Below, in pieces: positions 47,241 through 58,566 of a stretch of 64,000 nt of DNA. The DNA lies in NCBI GenBank assembly GCA_027924645.1, contig BSBN01000040.1, positions 2,418,001 through 2,482,000 of the forward strand, given 5' to 3'. Position 1 is the stretch's first letter. Each line of letters starts with the position of its first letter. Source of the DNA: Cunninghamia lanceolata (lineage: Eukaryota > Streptophyta > Pinopsida > Cupressales > Cupressaceae). The position numbers were made by a program, and so were the translations under genes. Under the pieces are notes generated by a model. It saw only the letters and a program-made list of their open reading frames with translations, searched no databases and had not been told where the DNA came from.

Positions 47241-48339
47241 ACTTTGAACAACAGCTGCAAATGACAAATGATATGCGGATGAACAAAGTATCTGACATTC
47301 AAATAGATCTTATGAATATTATTATTTCTTACACTCAGGAACAATACATTCATCATATTCAATGCGCACTGGCAATGATACAGACATATATGTAGAAAGA
47401 GGAGCTTAAAAGTCTTTACAATACTTTAAACTTGTTTGCTTCAGATTTTTTGATTCACTCAGATCAGCTTAAAGCTGCAAAGTGAAGAGCATACTCTTCT
47501 TTATCAAACACCTAATAGACTCGAGACTTAGACTCTTACCCTCTAAGATTTCACTCACCTAGAATTTGTTGAGAAAAGAAGGCGGCCCTCTTGCCTTTTA
47601 TAGGGAATGTGGGAGAAACTTTAACCTCATCTCATGAATTGTAGTTTGAAATCCATCCCTAGAAAGTGGACACGTAGCAACTCCTTTATCAAAGAGTTAC
47701 CCAAATGAAGATAAGCATCTTCTGGCGGGTCCCAATAACTCGTGAACAGAGAAAGGAGGGGACAAACAAGACTGGAAAAGAATCTACTTTTACATGTCTT
47801 CTTTTTTATCACGAGAAGGTTAACTTGTGCTTATTGTGAGGCACATAATCTTTTCCCCTTTTACCGTGGAAGGGCCCACATCTATCTATTGACATGAAGA
47901 GATAGATATCTTTAGTGGCCAATAAGCCTAGCCCACTAGCTTGTACTTGGGTCAGAATCACTTGGAATGCATCTGGTGTAAAATATGCAACCTTCACAGG
48001 ATTTGCCAGGTGGGTGTGTACAATTAGGAGCTCGGTTATCAGTGAAATTCCCTACTGCATCATAAGTGGGAACTCAAGGATCATCAATTGGATCATACTC
48101 ATAATTAGCAGAAGTTTGATTTGAAGAATGTGGAATACATCTTGTGTGTGCTTGATGTTCTGGTTCATTTTCCTTCCAGAGGATACTCATGGTCTTCATC
48201 TTGTATGGACCATAAAACCCTTGGGAAATGCTTCATTGATCCATCCTGTCCATTCGGTAGGTATTGGTATGAATCCAGATTGGCATTTTCTTGGAATGGA
48301 GGAACCTTAGTCTATTAGGAATATTCCAATGTTCAAAGA
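47241..48339 (-). other. Pararetroviral intergenic/promoter region
   Basis: Between the last small viral frame and the primer site. Short minus-strand frames at 47997-47627 are not conserved-looking. It contains the TATA box at 47594-47602. No other gene seen. Confidence 0.45.
47594..47602 (-). promoter_or_regulatory. Pararetroviral promoter TATA box
   Basis: The minus strand reads CCCTATAAAAGGC. It follows the pol region and precedes a leader with a possible TTTGCAG splice site. This is where caulimovirids keep their main (35S-type) promoter. Confidence 0.65.
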
Positions 48340-48747
48340 CTAAAGAAGATCGAGCAGGACCGTAAACTTGACAAAGATGCCTGCTGATTGGGTTTTCATC
48401 AGGGGGTTGAATGTGAGTTTGAAGGTACAACCCATATAGGATGATGTCCCATTAAACTCCATATTATCTGTAGGTGGATAAGGTCCTTGAAACAGATCCC
48501 TGATTAAATTCTTTTTGTGTTCCTCATTTAGCCATCGATCTAGTCTTTCTACTGGTGGATTGAGAAAGGAGACAGGAAGAACAAAGTCTCCACACCAATT
48601 CTGAAGTATATGACCGACATCTGGATCAATAGGTTCTGCTTCTGTTGAGAACTGAAAGAATGGTTTGTCGGTCCATAATCCTGCATATGTTAGCTGTTGT
48701 TTTTCAACTAACATTTTAAAATGGTCATGAAGAAAATCATTAGCCAT
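48340..48747 (-). pseudogene. Viral 3' ORF fragment after RNase H
   Basis: An open stretch of about 135 codons in minus orientation, 3' of the RNase H. It contains aromatic-rich segments (W-x-D-K-P-F, N-W-C-G-D-F) and no enzyme motif. By position it could be the C-terminal region of the polyprotein or a caulimovirid 3' ORF. Assignment is tentative. Confidence 0.4.
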
Positions 48748-48889
48748 TTGGAAGTTATGAAGATTTCTTCTTTGGAAAGGATTTGTACTCCATTCTTGGT
48801 AGTTTTCTTCATACCAGTGGTGTTCCCTTATTTGGATTATCTGAACAATACAGATAAGTTTTGCTTTGCTTCAGAAAGAACAGGTTCTA

Positions 48890-49685
48890 AAGTGTGTCCT
48901 TCTCTAGACATGAAATCTGCAAAAATATTTTCAACTGCAGGGAGGTGAATGAAGTTAAATTCATAAGTACTTAATAATCGTGCCCACCTAAGGAGTCTTC
49001 CTCTGATGACTTTATTTTTTGATTCTTTTCTAAAGAATCCTCACAGATTTTGTAGATCACTTTTAAGAAGAAATCGCTTGTCAGTAATAAACATCTAAAA
49101 TGCTTGGAAAGTATTAACAACAGCAAGGATTTCTTGATGCGTACAGTGGTAGTCTATTTCACTATTCTTGAAACTACTAGAGATATATCTAACAATCTCA
49201 CCTTTGTCTTTGGGGTTGTGAGATGTTGTTTTCTGTTCTCTAAGAACACCAGCCCAGGCACCTTCACTTGCATCAGTTTCTACTATCTTGAAACCATTAC
49301 CTGGTAATTTCAATGGTGGCAGTTGAGAACATTTATGTTTGATTCTAGAAATCAAAGCATCGTGCTTAGCCGTCCATGGTGGTGGTGATTTTCCTAGAAA
49401 CTTGTTTAGCTCAATCCTATCTTCAGGAAGCTTGTAATAAAATCTTGTAATATAATTAACAAGGCCTAAAAAGCATTGTAATTCTTTAACATTGGTTATT
49501 GCAAGATTGGAAATTTTATTCAAGATGTGAGGTTGTTCCTCCATTCTCCCCCCAGGAAGAAGCTTGATGCCAATGAAAACAATATGATTTTGGGCAAAGT
49601 AAGACTTTGTGGGATTAACAGCAAGCCCATGATGTTGGAAAATAGAGAGGAATTAGCAGAGGTGATTTAGGTGTTGAGGCATATC
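48890..49685 (-). pseudogene. Pararetroviral RT connection and RNase H
   Basis: Continues the RT at 49686-50954 after a stop. It shows a C-terminal RT segment, then RNase H with the four acidic sites in order: ETDAS, the Glu of HQEIL, KSDL, and the Asp of FADFMS. The stops are mostly single-base; the frame runs on through the RNase H end near 48900. It would remove genomic RNA during reverse transcription. Confidence 0.8.
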
Positions 49686-50954
49686 CTAGCTGAAGACAAG
49701 AATATCATCAATATAGGTTTGGATGAACTTGGCATAAGGCCAGAATATAATATCCATTTTTTGTTGAAAAATGGAGGGAGCAGTTTTGATACCAAATGGA
49801 AGAACTGTCCATTCATAGAGGCCTTGTGGAACTGAAAATGTTATTTTGTAAAAGTCAGCACTTTTGAGACCAATCTGCCAAAACCCTTTTCTTAGATCAA
49901 ATTTGGAATAAACATGGCTACCTTGAATAGTTTGCCAAATATGATCCTTACTAGGAAGAGGATGTCTATTGTCAACAAGACAATCATTTAACGATTTATA
50001 ATTTACAACGAGCCATTTCTTAGGTAATTCCTTTCCATTCTCATCAACCTTTGGAACATACATTGCATGGCATGAGAATGGGGACTCAGAAGTTTGGATT
50101 ATGCCAAGCTTTTCTAGCTCTGCAACTTTTGTTCTACAAGTTAATGCTTCAGATGAACTCATTAAAAAGTAATTAGCTTTTGCTTTAGGTATGAGTTCAT
50201 TACCTTGAGGATCTCTTTTGAGAGGGAGATCACATGTCAGGTTCCTTTTTTGCTTTTTCAAGTCTTTAGTAAGCATTGTGGCAGCAAAGGTGGTTTTAAT
50301 CTCTGTTAGAGATTCTTGACTTGCATCCATTTGTTTGGCTAACCAAATTGCATTAATTGGTTTCTTTTTCTTTTCCTTTTCTAGCTTGGATGTATAAGCT
50401 AGATCTTGATAAAGCCGTGGAAGCTGATATCTATTCTGAATTATAATAAAATTAGAATCAATTGGGAAAGGTTCCCATTGTTGAATAGCTTTGCTTCCAA
50501 TAACACCATCATAACCATCTACCTCATATTGGACAAATGTTAGTGTATCCATAAAACCATCAAATCTAATTTGAATAGGAGCTTCACAAATTGTAGAACT
50601 TTCACTTTTTTTTGAATTCCCAAAAGTGATACTTGTGCTTCCTTCTATCCAGGCATCTCTAGGAAATGCATTATATCTGGCAATATTTAGATCTTCTCCA
50701 GTATCTATTAAAAATGCCAATGGATAAGCCATAATACCTGGAAAATGAATTGTTAGGATCATTCCTAGGCATGAGGTAGCTTTCTTGGTGCTCTTGTAAG
50801 GTTCCTTGTGGGCTTTCATCTGTCGACTGCTAGAACCTTCTTCAAAAGTTATTCTAGGTTCTTCTTGTTCTTCGACAGCTTGACGAATGAGAGGACTATA
50901 AGGCTTCTCTTCACAATACAATTGTTCTTCTCTTATGGAGGTTTGCAATGGCAA
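49686..50954 (-). pseudogene. Pararetroviral aspartic protease and reverse transcriptase
   Basis: 422 open codons. An aspartic protease comes first, with its catalytic triad region reading IDTGE (about residues 80-90). The RT follows from about residue 260: a KFDLRKGFWQI block with the first catalytic Asp and the active-site YIDD near the end. Spacing and motifs match Caulimoviridae rather than gypsy (no chromodomain or integrase follows). Open at both ends but flanked by stops, so it is only a piece of a larger polyprotein. Confidence 0.9.
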
Positions 50955-51934
50955 CTAAATAGGTCTACTTGAGTTGAACTGATTGATAAACTTGTCAAGA
51001 TCAAGAGATTTTTCCATTTCCTCTGTGAGATAGAAATTCTCTTCATCATTAATTTCTGAAATCTCTACTTGATCTTGAACTATTACCTTTTCTAGAAAGG
51101 CTTTGCGGCTTCTTCTACATATTCTTCAAGCCACGCTTCCTGGAGCAGGAGCGTCGCTAATAGACCTTTGATCAGGAGGTCTTGAAGAGCAGGAGAACCT
51201 GGAGGCCAGGGTTCTCTTCTTTGTAACATCTTATATCCATGATGTTCTGGAATTTCAGATATGGAGACTGATAAACCATATTGGAGAATAGGAGATCTCC
51301 GAACAAGAAGGTTAGGAGGCCTATCTTCCTTTTGAAGGAGAAAATATTTTCTTTCTTTAAGTTGTTCCAACTTGTTGGTCAACTTTTTTCATGTATCTTG
51401 ACCCATGTCCATGCCATGGAGTCAGGATTTAGTTTGGACAATTTCCTCAATTACCTTGTCCAACTCTGCATGGGTGTCCCTTTGTAGCATTCTATAGAAG
51501 GAGACTTCCGAATCTTCATCAGAAGATTGAACTTCTTTTGTCATCAGGTTTACTTGAGCTTGCTCTGTTGCTAATGCATATTCTTCAGACTCTGATTCTG
51601 TCTCTGTATCAGTACTGGATAAAATGATATCTTCTGAGTCTAATGGGTAGTCATTGATGAATTCAAATTCATCATCTTCGACACCTGCTTCTCGGGCAGC
51701 ATGAACTTTACCCTTTCCTTTTTTCTTGTGTCTGTCCGAGCACTTATTTGCAAAGTGTTCACCCTTGCAAATGTAGTAGGTAGGCTTCCATTTCTTGGAA
51801 CCTTTTCTCCTTTTATCCCTTTTTCTAAAATATCTCTTTTTCTTAGGATACTTACTGAATTTCTTCTTTTTATTCTTGTAGGATTTTTCTAAATTATCAC
51901 AATCATAACAAGAAGATTTGCCCTTTTCTAGGAA
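50955..51934 (-). pseudogene. Coat-protein C terminus with zinc knuckle, linker to protease
   Basis: The minus strand at about 51760-51710 encodes a knuckle whose first Cys is Tyr and whose spacing is one residue short. A Lys-rich patch and a long Asp/Glu/Ser acidic stretch (51700-51590) follow, then a variable linker (51382-51092). Knuckle plus acidic tract is typical of the caulimovirid coat protein, which binds the viral RNA. Several stops. Confidence 0.65.
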
Positions 51935-52488
51935 CTAATTTGAAGGCATTATCTGGTAGCATACAGAAGAGGATAGTAAAGGTTGTACCTTTTTTATCTC
52001 CTTCTTTACCTTTCCTTCTTCACAAATTTCTTCATTGATCTGTGTAAGGAATTGAACTAACTGAGGAAAGGTTAGCTCTTTCATTTCTATATTTTCTGTT
52101 ACCAGATTCTCTAGAACTTTTTTGTGATAGAATTCTCCTATCACATTTCCAAACCTTTTAAGAAAAGTTGTGAACATAAAATCATGATTTTGTTCACGGC
52201 CTGACTGATAGAAATTCTGATACTGAACCTCACAATATTTTTTGAAATATTTGAGATCTTTGCATTTACCTTTTATAAACTTGTTGTAGGCCAACTTTTC
52301 TCTAGTATCTGTTCTTCCTATGAACAAATGTGTTAACTAAGCATAGACTTGATCTATACCTCTACCTATTAGGATTTCTCTAAAAGTGTCATCCAGTCTA
52401 TCCCATACACTTCGTGCAACACCTGTCATAGCATTGAGAGCCTACTTGATTACTTGAGATTCATCAGTATTAGCATTAGTGGATAATT
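51935..52488 (-). pseudogene. Coat-protein core segment, copy 1
   Basis: An open stretch 52327-51935 containing KGKCKDLKYFKKYCEVQYQ, homologous to 53389-53147 and 54777-54484. It extends upstream with stops to 52488, where orientation flips. Confidence 0.7.
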
Positions 52489-53097
52489 AGATTGTGATGT
52501 GCTTTCTTCATAGATGAATTCAGCAACTATTCATACAAAGCATAATGGCCAAAGAATAGATGAAGTTTATAATGAAGTTCATTCTATTGCACAGTCACAA
52601 CTATTAATAGGAGATTCCATAAAGCAGGAATCTGCCGATATTCAGTCTGAGTTGCATCTAGAATCCACAACTATTCAGTCAATTGTTCAAACTATTAGAC
52701 AACAGCAAACTGTGAAAACAATGAATTTCCCTTCCAGTGCTAAGGGATATTTACAGGCTCAGTATGAAGGATCAAAGCTGTCTACTAAAGTTAAAAAACC
52801 TGTAATTGAAAATATTTTTGATCCCTCCACAAGGAATCTAAGAGAAACTACTCCAGAAGAATAAGTAAAAGGAAAGTTCCAAATGGCTCGTGGTAATGGT
52901 TCCAATCCCAATGGATCTAACCCTATTGATCCATTCAAAAATATCCAAACTCTGAAAGCTGATACACCTCCCCTTGTTAATTTTGATAATTTTGAAGATA
53001 TTGAAAATACAAGAGGAATAGATGCCATGCGAGCTTGGATAACTAATTATTTATCTACTAATGCTAATGCTAATGAATCTCAAGTAATCAAGCAGGC
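52489..53097 (+). pseudogene. Inverted copy of the viral coat/gag N-terminal region
   Basis: Plus-strand frames 52514-52864 and 52883-53097 are the same region that appears in minus orientation at 54130-53530 and 55300-54720. Breakpoints are sharp: at 52488 the sequence switches from the minus to the plus copy within the block that ends STNAN, and at 53097 it switches back, after KQAL, to the LTQINEE region. The inversion destroys continuity with copy 1. Confidence 0.8.
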
Positions 53098-54233
53098 TCT
53101 TTGCCTTTCCTTCTTCACAAATTTCTTCATTGATCTGTGTAAGGAATTAAACTAATTGAGGAAACGTTAGCTCTTTCATTTCTATATTTTTTGTTACCAG
53201 ATTCTCTAGAATTTTTTTGTGATGGAATTCTCCTATCACATTTCTAAAACTTTTAAGAATAGTTGTGAACATAAAATCATGATTTTGTTCACGGCTTGAC
53301 TGATAGAAATTCTGATACTGAACCTCACAATATTTTTTGAAATATTTGAGATCTTTGCATTTACCTTTTATAAACTTGTTGTAGGCCAACTTTTCTCCGG
53401 TATCTGTTCTTCCTACGAATAGATGTGTTAACTGAGCACAGACTTGATCTGTACCTCTGCCTATTAGGCTTTCTCTGAAAGTGTCATCTAGTCTATCCCA
53501 AACACTTCATGCAACACCTGTCATAGCATTGAGAGCCTGGTTGATTACTTGAGATTCATCTGCATTAGCATTAGTGGATAAATAATTAGTTATCCAGGCT
53601 CGCATGGCATCTATTCCTCTTGTATTTTCAATATCTTCAAAATTATCAAAATTAACAAGGGGAGGTGTATCAGCTTTCAGAGTTTGGATATTTTTGAATG
53701 GATCAACAGGGTTAGATCCATTGGGATTGGAACCATTACCATGACCCATTTGGAACTTTCCTTTTGCTCATTCTTCTGGAGTAGTTTCTCTTAGATTCCT
53801 GGTGGAGGGATCAAAAATCTTTTCAATTACAGGTTTTTTAACTTTAGTAGATAGCTTTGGTCCTTGATACTGAGCCTGTAAATATCCCTTAGCACTGTAA
53901 GGGAAATTCATTGTTTTCATAGTCTACTATTGTCTAACAGTTTGAACAATTGACTGAATAGTTATGGATTCTTGATGCAACTCAAATTGAATATCAGTAG
54001 ATTCTTACTTTATGGAATCTCCTATAAATAGTTGTGACTGTGCAATAGAATGAACTTCATTATAAACTTCATCTATTCTTTGGCCATTATGCTTTGTATG
54101 AATAGTTGTTGAATTCATCTGTGAAGAAAGCACATCACAATCTAATTTAACTTCACTTCTAACCTTTTGCAGAAGTTCTCTCTATTGTTCTAAAGACTGC
54201 TGGTGAGCAACCCACCACGTTTCTTCTTGGCTT
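53098..54233 (-). pseudogene. Coat/gag N-terminal and core region, copy 2
   Basis: A colinear second copy. The core is at 53389-53147 and the N-terminal region, with the SNPNGSNP motif, at 53749-53507. Upstream helical sequence reaches about 54230. It carries different stops from the other copies. Confidence 0.75.
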
Positions 54234-54470
54234 TTGAACTCATTATACTAGGTTGAGTTCTTGGAGGTCTTTATTGACAGAGGCTATCCAATGATCTATG
54301 AGATGCTTTTCCAAGTGTTCAAGAGTGGAAATAAGAGAATGGAAATTCTCTTGAGCACTAAGACGGGCCTTTTTAGCCTTGACTGCTTCGATTTGTTGCC
54401 AAATCTTCTTATCCAAAACTAGCAACATAGATTTCCTAAGGCACATATTAGTCCAGTTGTTCACAGCCTG
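54234..54470 (-). pseudogene. C terminus of an upstream viral ORF
   Basis: A Lys/Leu/Glu-rich helical segment of about 75 codons ending in a TAG at 54243-54248, next to the start region of the coat/gag frame. Only copy 2 retains it. It could be an aphid-transmission/VAP-like or movement-related protein; I cannot tell. Confidence 0.4.
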
Positions 54471-55383
54471 ACTGATAGAAATTCTAATACTGAACCTCAC
54501 AATATTTTTTGAAATATTTGAGATCTTTGCATTTACCTTGTATAAACTTGTTGTAGGCCAACTTTTCTTTGGTATCTGTTCTTCCTACGAATAGACGTGT
54601 TAACTGAGCACAGACTCGATCTGTACCTTTGCCTATTAGGCTTTCTCTAAAAGTGTCATCCAGTCTATCCCAGACACTTCGTGCAACACCTATCATAGCA
54701 TTGAGAGCCTGCTTGATTACTTGAGATTCATCAGCATTAGCATTAGTGGATAAATAATTAGTTATCGAGGGTCGCATGGCATCTATTCCTCTTGTATTTT
54801 CAATATCTTCAAAATTATCAAAATTAACAAGGGGAGGTCAATCAGCTTTCAGAGTTTGGATATTTTTGAATGGATCAACAGGGTTAGATCCATTGGGATT
54901 GGAACCATTACCATGAGCCATTTGGAACTTTCCTTTTGCTCATTCTTCTGGAGTAGTTTCTCTTAGATTCCCTATGGAGGGATCAAAAATCTTTTCAATT
55001 ATAGGTTTTTTAACTTCAGTAGACAGCTTTGGTCCTTGATACTGAGCCTATAAATATCCCTTAGCACTAGAAGGAAATTCATTATTTTCATAGTCTGTTG
55101 TTGTCTAACAGTTTGAACAATTGACTAAATAGTTGTGGATTCTTGATGCAACTCAGACTGAATATCGGTAGATTCCTGATTTATGGAATCTCCTATTAAT
55201 AGTTGTGACTGTGCAATAGAATGAACTTCATTATAAACTTCATCTATTCTTTGGCCATTATGCTTTATATGAATAGTTACTGAAGTCATCTGTGAAGAAA
55301 GCACATCACAATCTAATTTAACTTCACTTCTGACCTTTTGCAGAAGTTCTCTCTATTGTTCTAAAGACTGCTGGTGAGCGACC
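54471..55383 (-). pseudogene. Coat/gag N-terminal and core region, copy 3
   Basis: Third copy: core at 54777-54484, N-terminal region to 55383. It joins copy 2's upstream segment at 54470 by a sharp break inside the QSGREQ-type block. At 55383 viral homology ends and transposase-gene sequence begins. Confidence 0.75.
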
Positions 55384-55840
55384 GTTCAACCTATTCACAA
55401 ACATTTTTCCAGTATCTGTCATTCGGACTTCCCCTAAAACCACATCATATTCTATCTTAGTATCATAGCTACCAATGCAAGATGCAAAACATGGGTTGCT
55501 GGTAGAAGAAGTCTGTGTCCCAGGAGTGACTAGGATAGTGGAAGCCTATGCTCCCTGTTCCACATTCTTAGAGGTTATTGATATTGATTTCCTCCTAGAT
55601 CATTTGCTCGATCCAAGACTAGTTGGGGAATCAATTGATTCCCTTTGACACTATTGATTTGGTTGCAATGTTTAAGAGGTTTTACTAGATCATTTTTCTA
55701 TGTATCTAGAAAGCATTATCAAGTCCAAACCATCCAATTTGTTCGCTGCCTCTACCCCCAATATGGAAGCCAATGCCTCTTTATCTTTGTCAGTCTCATG
55801 TCCCTATATATAATTCTTCTTTTAAATTTAGAAATAGAAA
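55384..55840 (-). pseudogene. Probable 5' exon of the CACTA transposase gene
   Basis: One minus-strand frame with four or five stops, containing EALASILGVEAANKLDGLDL and IEYDVVLGEVRMTDTGKMF. The pararetrovirus copy 3 abuts it. Its orientation matches the Transposase_24 exons at 46591-47215, so the virus seems to lie inside this gene. Not viral by motif; family assignment is inference. Confidence 0.4.
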
Positions 55841-58008
55841 ACTAAATACTAAAAATCAAAGAAACAATGGAAACATTTACAAATCTATGAATTGACAGTG
55901 AATTACCTCATTGTGCCCAGAGTTTGCTCCCTTCCCTCTTGGTGCAGGAGCACCATGCCAACCTCATGCTTCTATGGTGAAATTTTTGAAGGATGATTCA
56001 ATTTTGGTGTCTTCACATTGTATCAAGGTTATATTGATTATTTTTCATGTGTCTAAGTCATTAGGAGGACAATATTTAATGTTTTGTGTCAAATTTGGAA
56101 AGAATGTAAAAGTTGTCATCTAAATTGTAAAAATGCAAAAAAAAAGATGTAAACAAGGAATATGAAAGGTCATTTGTGTCTTGAGTCATTGGAAGGAAGT
56201 TAGAAACTGAAAGGTCATGTTGTAATGCCTTTAAAAGGCCTTGTATCCATTTGTGAAGTCAGAGGTGATTTGAGATTTGCAATGGAATGGTAAAAGGCAA
56301 TGTTTTTTCTGTATTCTTCTTCAGAAATTCGCTATTTTCTGGCCTTGTACGGCTTTGTACGGGCAAGATTTCATTTCTAAATGATTGTGTATGAAATTTA
56401 TTTCAATCAACTTCCCTTTCCATTTTGTCCCATGCATTTTTTTTTATAGGAGTTAGATATTGCATTTTTTGTGTAAGACTATCAAAACCCTAATTAGGGT
56501 AAACAGTGGCATGAAAATCTTATGTTTCTCCTGGTTTCTCCATTGCATATTACTAATCTTTGGTGGAAATGATCATTACAATGTCTACTTCCACATTTCT
56601 AAGGTTTTGAACCAAATAACTAAGATTTAAGAAGGGAACATCCAAGTTTTGTGACTGCATCTGTGTCACAGTCCAGAAAAATAGAGTTTTATGAACAGTT
56701 AGGAGATATAGACCTAGGGTTTGGTAAAATATTAATGAAGATAGAACTTGGATTCTTGAATGAGCACTAGTAGACCTTGTTACACATGTTCCAAAGGTTG
56801 GCTGAGTGAGGCTAAGGTTGGAGGCTTCAAAATCAATAAGCCTTGTGCAACAACATGCCTAATTAGGACTGTTCTCTGCCTGAAATAACTAATTTTGAGT
56901 CATTCGTTCCAAAAGACCTCCACCCCAATTTAACACATGTCCTACATGAGCATAAAGGGTATCTAAATATGTAATCATAGTCTTGAGAAGAGTCCTCTAG
57001 TAAAAGTTATGCACTGACAGTCCCTAAAATAGGGCTACTAGGAGTTTGGGGCAGTCAAAGAAGGAATGGCTAATTCATGGAGGGACAGACTCTAGTGAGT
57101 GTTTATTTTTGTTGAGTAGGAGTTCTTGAGGAGACTGAAGGATAGTAGAGACCTCTCTTGAGTTAGAAAAGTTGAAACTCAGTTGGTGCCATTGTTTTTG
57201 TGGATGACTCCTTTTGAAGTTTGTAGATCCTATGAGATTGAAGCCCATTGTAATGAACTTTGCCTACAAGGAGTTGAGTTGTTTTTTTTCCTCTGCATCA
57301 CCTCTATTGCTTGACATTTTGAGGCAACCTAGGTTAAATTATTTTTGTCCAGTCTATGGAGGCAATCGTAGCCAGGTATGAATTAAAAGCATGCTTGCTC
57401 AATCGTAGCCAAAAACAAATATGTAGCCAAAAACAAATCCTAACAGCTCATATTTTGGGTATGATGTATAAAGAGACCTTATTTGACAAGCCTTCCAAAA
57501 ATGGTAAATGCAAGTTATACTGCAAGCAAGGATAATTAACAATATTACTACTCAAATTTACCCTAAAGTGTGAGTACAACATCTTAGAAAAACTTTCTTT
57601 GAGCTCAAAATTATATCAAAATCGATAAAAACCTAGGTCAAGAGTAAATTGCTCAACAATTGGAACTTACTTGCTAAAAGGTAGATGAACAAGCATGATT
57701 GAATGGCTGAGGTAGCTAGAAACCCCAAATTTAGTAGCTAGCTAAAGCAATTTTTTATCTTTTGGATGTCTAGAACCAAAAATAAATAAAATACAAATTC
57801 ATGAATCCGTTGTTGAAACTTTTTAGTAACTTCTGTTTTCGACTTAATAAAGTCGTCGCTTCGTAGCCTACAATTCCAAGTAGGAAATCTAAAACAGAGA
57901 TAGAGTACACTGTGTTGTGGGCTTAAATGTATTAACTTGAATTTGTGTTTTTTTTGTGTGGTATGTTTTAACGCAAGCGGGAATTTAAAAAAAAAAAATT
58001 AGATTCAT
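55841..58008. other. Unassigned DNA
   Basis: No recognised protein or RNA gene. A duplicated phrase GTAGCCAAAAACAAAT occurs near 57410 and 57423. Probably inner CACTA or old insertion sequence. Confidence 0.4.
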
Positions 58009-58150
58009 TAGTCGGCACTAAAGTCGGTGTATCTAATGCCGACTTTACGCTGACTTTAGCACCGACTTTTAGCCCTAAATATAATCTCTTTGGGTCACCA
58101 AAACTGGTGCAAAGTGTGCCTAATTTAGTGCCTAGCTGTGCTAAACTAAA
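58009..58150 (-). repeat. CACTA-type subterminal repeats (right)
   Basis: Holds GGCACTAAAGTCGGTG (58014-58029), the exact reverse complement of 37119-37134, and further GTCGG, TTTAGCACC and GTGCCTA motifs. The expected terminal TTTTGTTGTAGTG was not found. Confidence 0.6.
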
Positions 58151-58271
58151 ATGTTCCTCATGCCAACATGCCAATTATACCTAGACTTCAACAAATGTTT
58201 CGTTGCAAGTCACTTGCATAATTGATGGACTGGCATGCAAAGAACAAGAGTAAAGATTCAGGAGTAAAGAT

Positions 58272-58566
58272 CCCTAAACTCTAATCCCTCAACCCTAAAC
58301 CCTAATCCCTTATCGGTAAACCTTAAACCATATCCCTAAAGCCTCAACCCTAAACACTTGAACCTTAAAGCCTAAACCCTATCCCTAAACCCTCAACCCT
58401 AAACACTATGCCTTAAACCCTAATCCCTCAAATCTAAAACCTAATCCCTAAACCCTAAAGCCTAAACCCTCAATCCTAAACCCTAAACCCTAAACCCTCA
58501 ACCCTCAACACTATACCTTAGACCCTAATCCCTCAACCCTCAACCCTCAACCCTAATCTTAAAGCT
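58272..58566 (+). repeat. Interstitial telomere-like array 1
   Basis: Degenerate CCCTAAA, CCCTCAA, CCCTAAT and CCTTAAA heptamers; the plant telomere unit is CCCTAAA on this strand. A few pure CCCTAAA runs occur near 58480. Confidence 0.9.

Larger units (their letters stand above)
47215..55383 (-). mobile_element. Endogenous pararetrovirus (Caulimoviridae-like), rearranged
   Basis: Minus-strand coat-protein-like segments (three partial copies), protease, RT, RNase H, a promoter with TATA box and a degenerate Met-tRNA primer site occur in the order expected of a caulimovirid genome. No LTRs or integrase were seen. All large frames carry stops or frameshifts. Two tandem partial copies and one inverted segment at the right show that this is a rearranged array, not a clean insertion. 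Transposase-gene sequence flanks it on both sides. The exact genus cannot be set by eye. Confidence 0.85.
36987..58150 (-). mobile_element. CACTA (En/Spm) transposon scaffold with nested insertions
   Basis: The left end starts CACTACAACAAAATAGG, the CACTA-type terminus, inside a copia RNase H codon run. Transposase_24-type exons on the minus strand lie at 47215-46591, a probable last exon at 38785-38603 and an earlier exon at 55840-55384. Subterminal GCACC/TTTAGTGCC motifs occur at 37020-37135 and, inverted, at 58011-58140. A complementary CACTA end with a 3-bp duplication was not found on the right, so the right limit and the unity of the element are inference. Later insertions (LTR-like DNA, the pararetrovirus) would account for much of its 21 kb. 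Confidence 0.6.
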
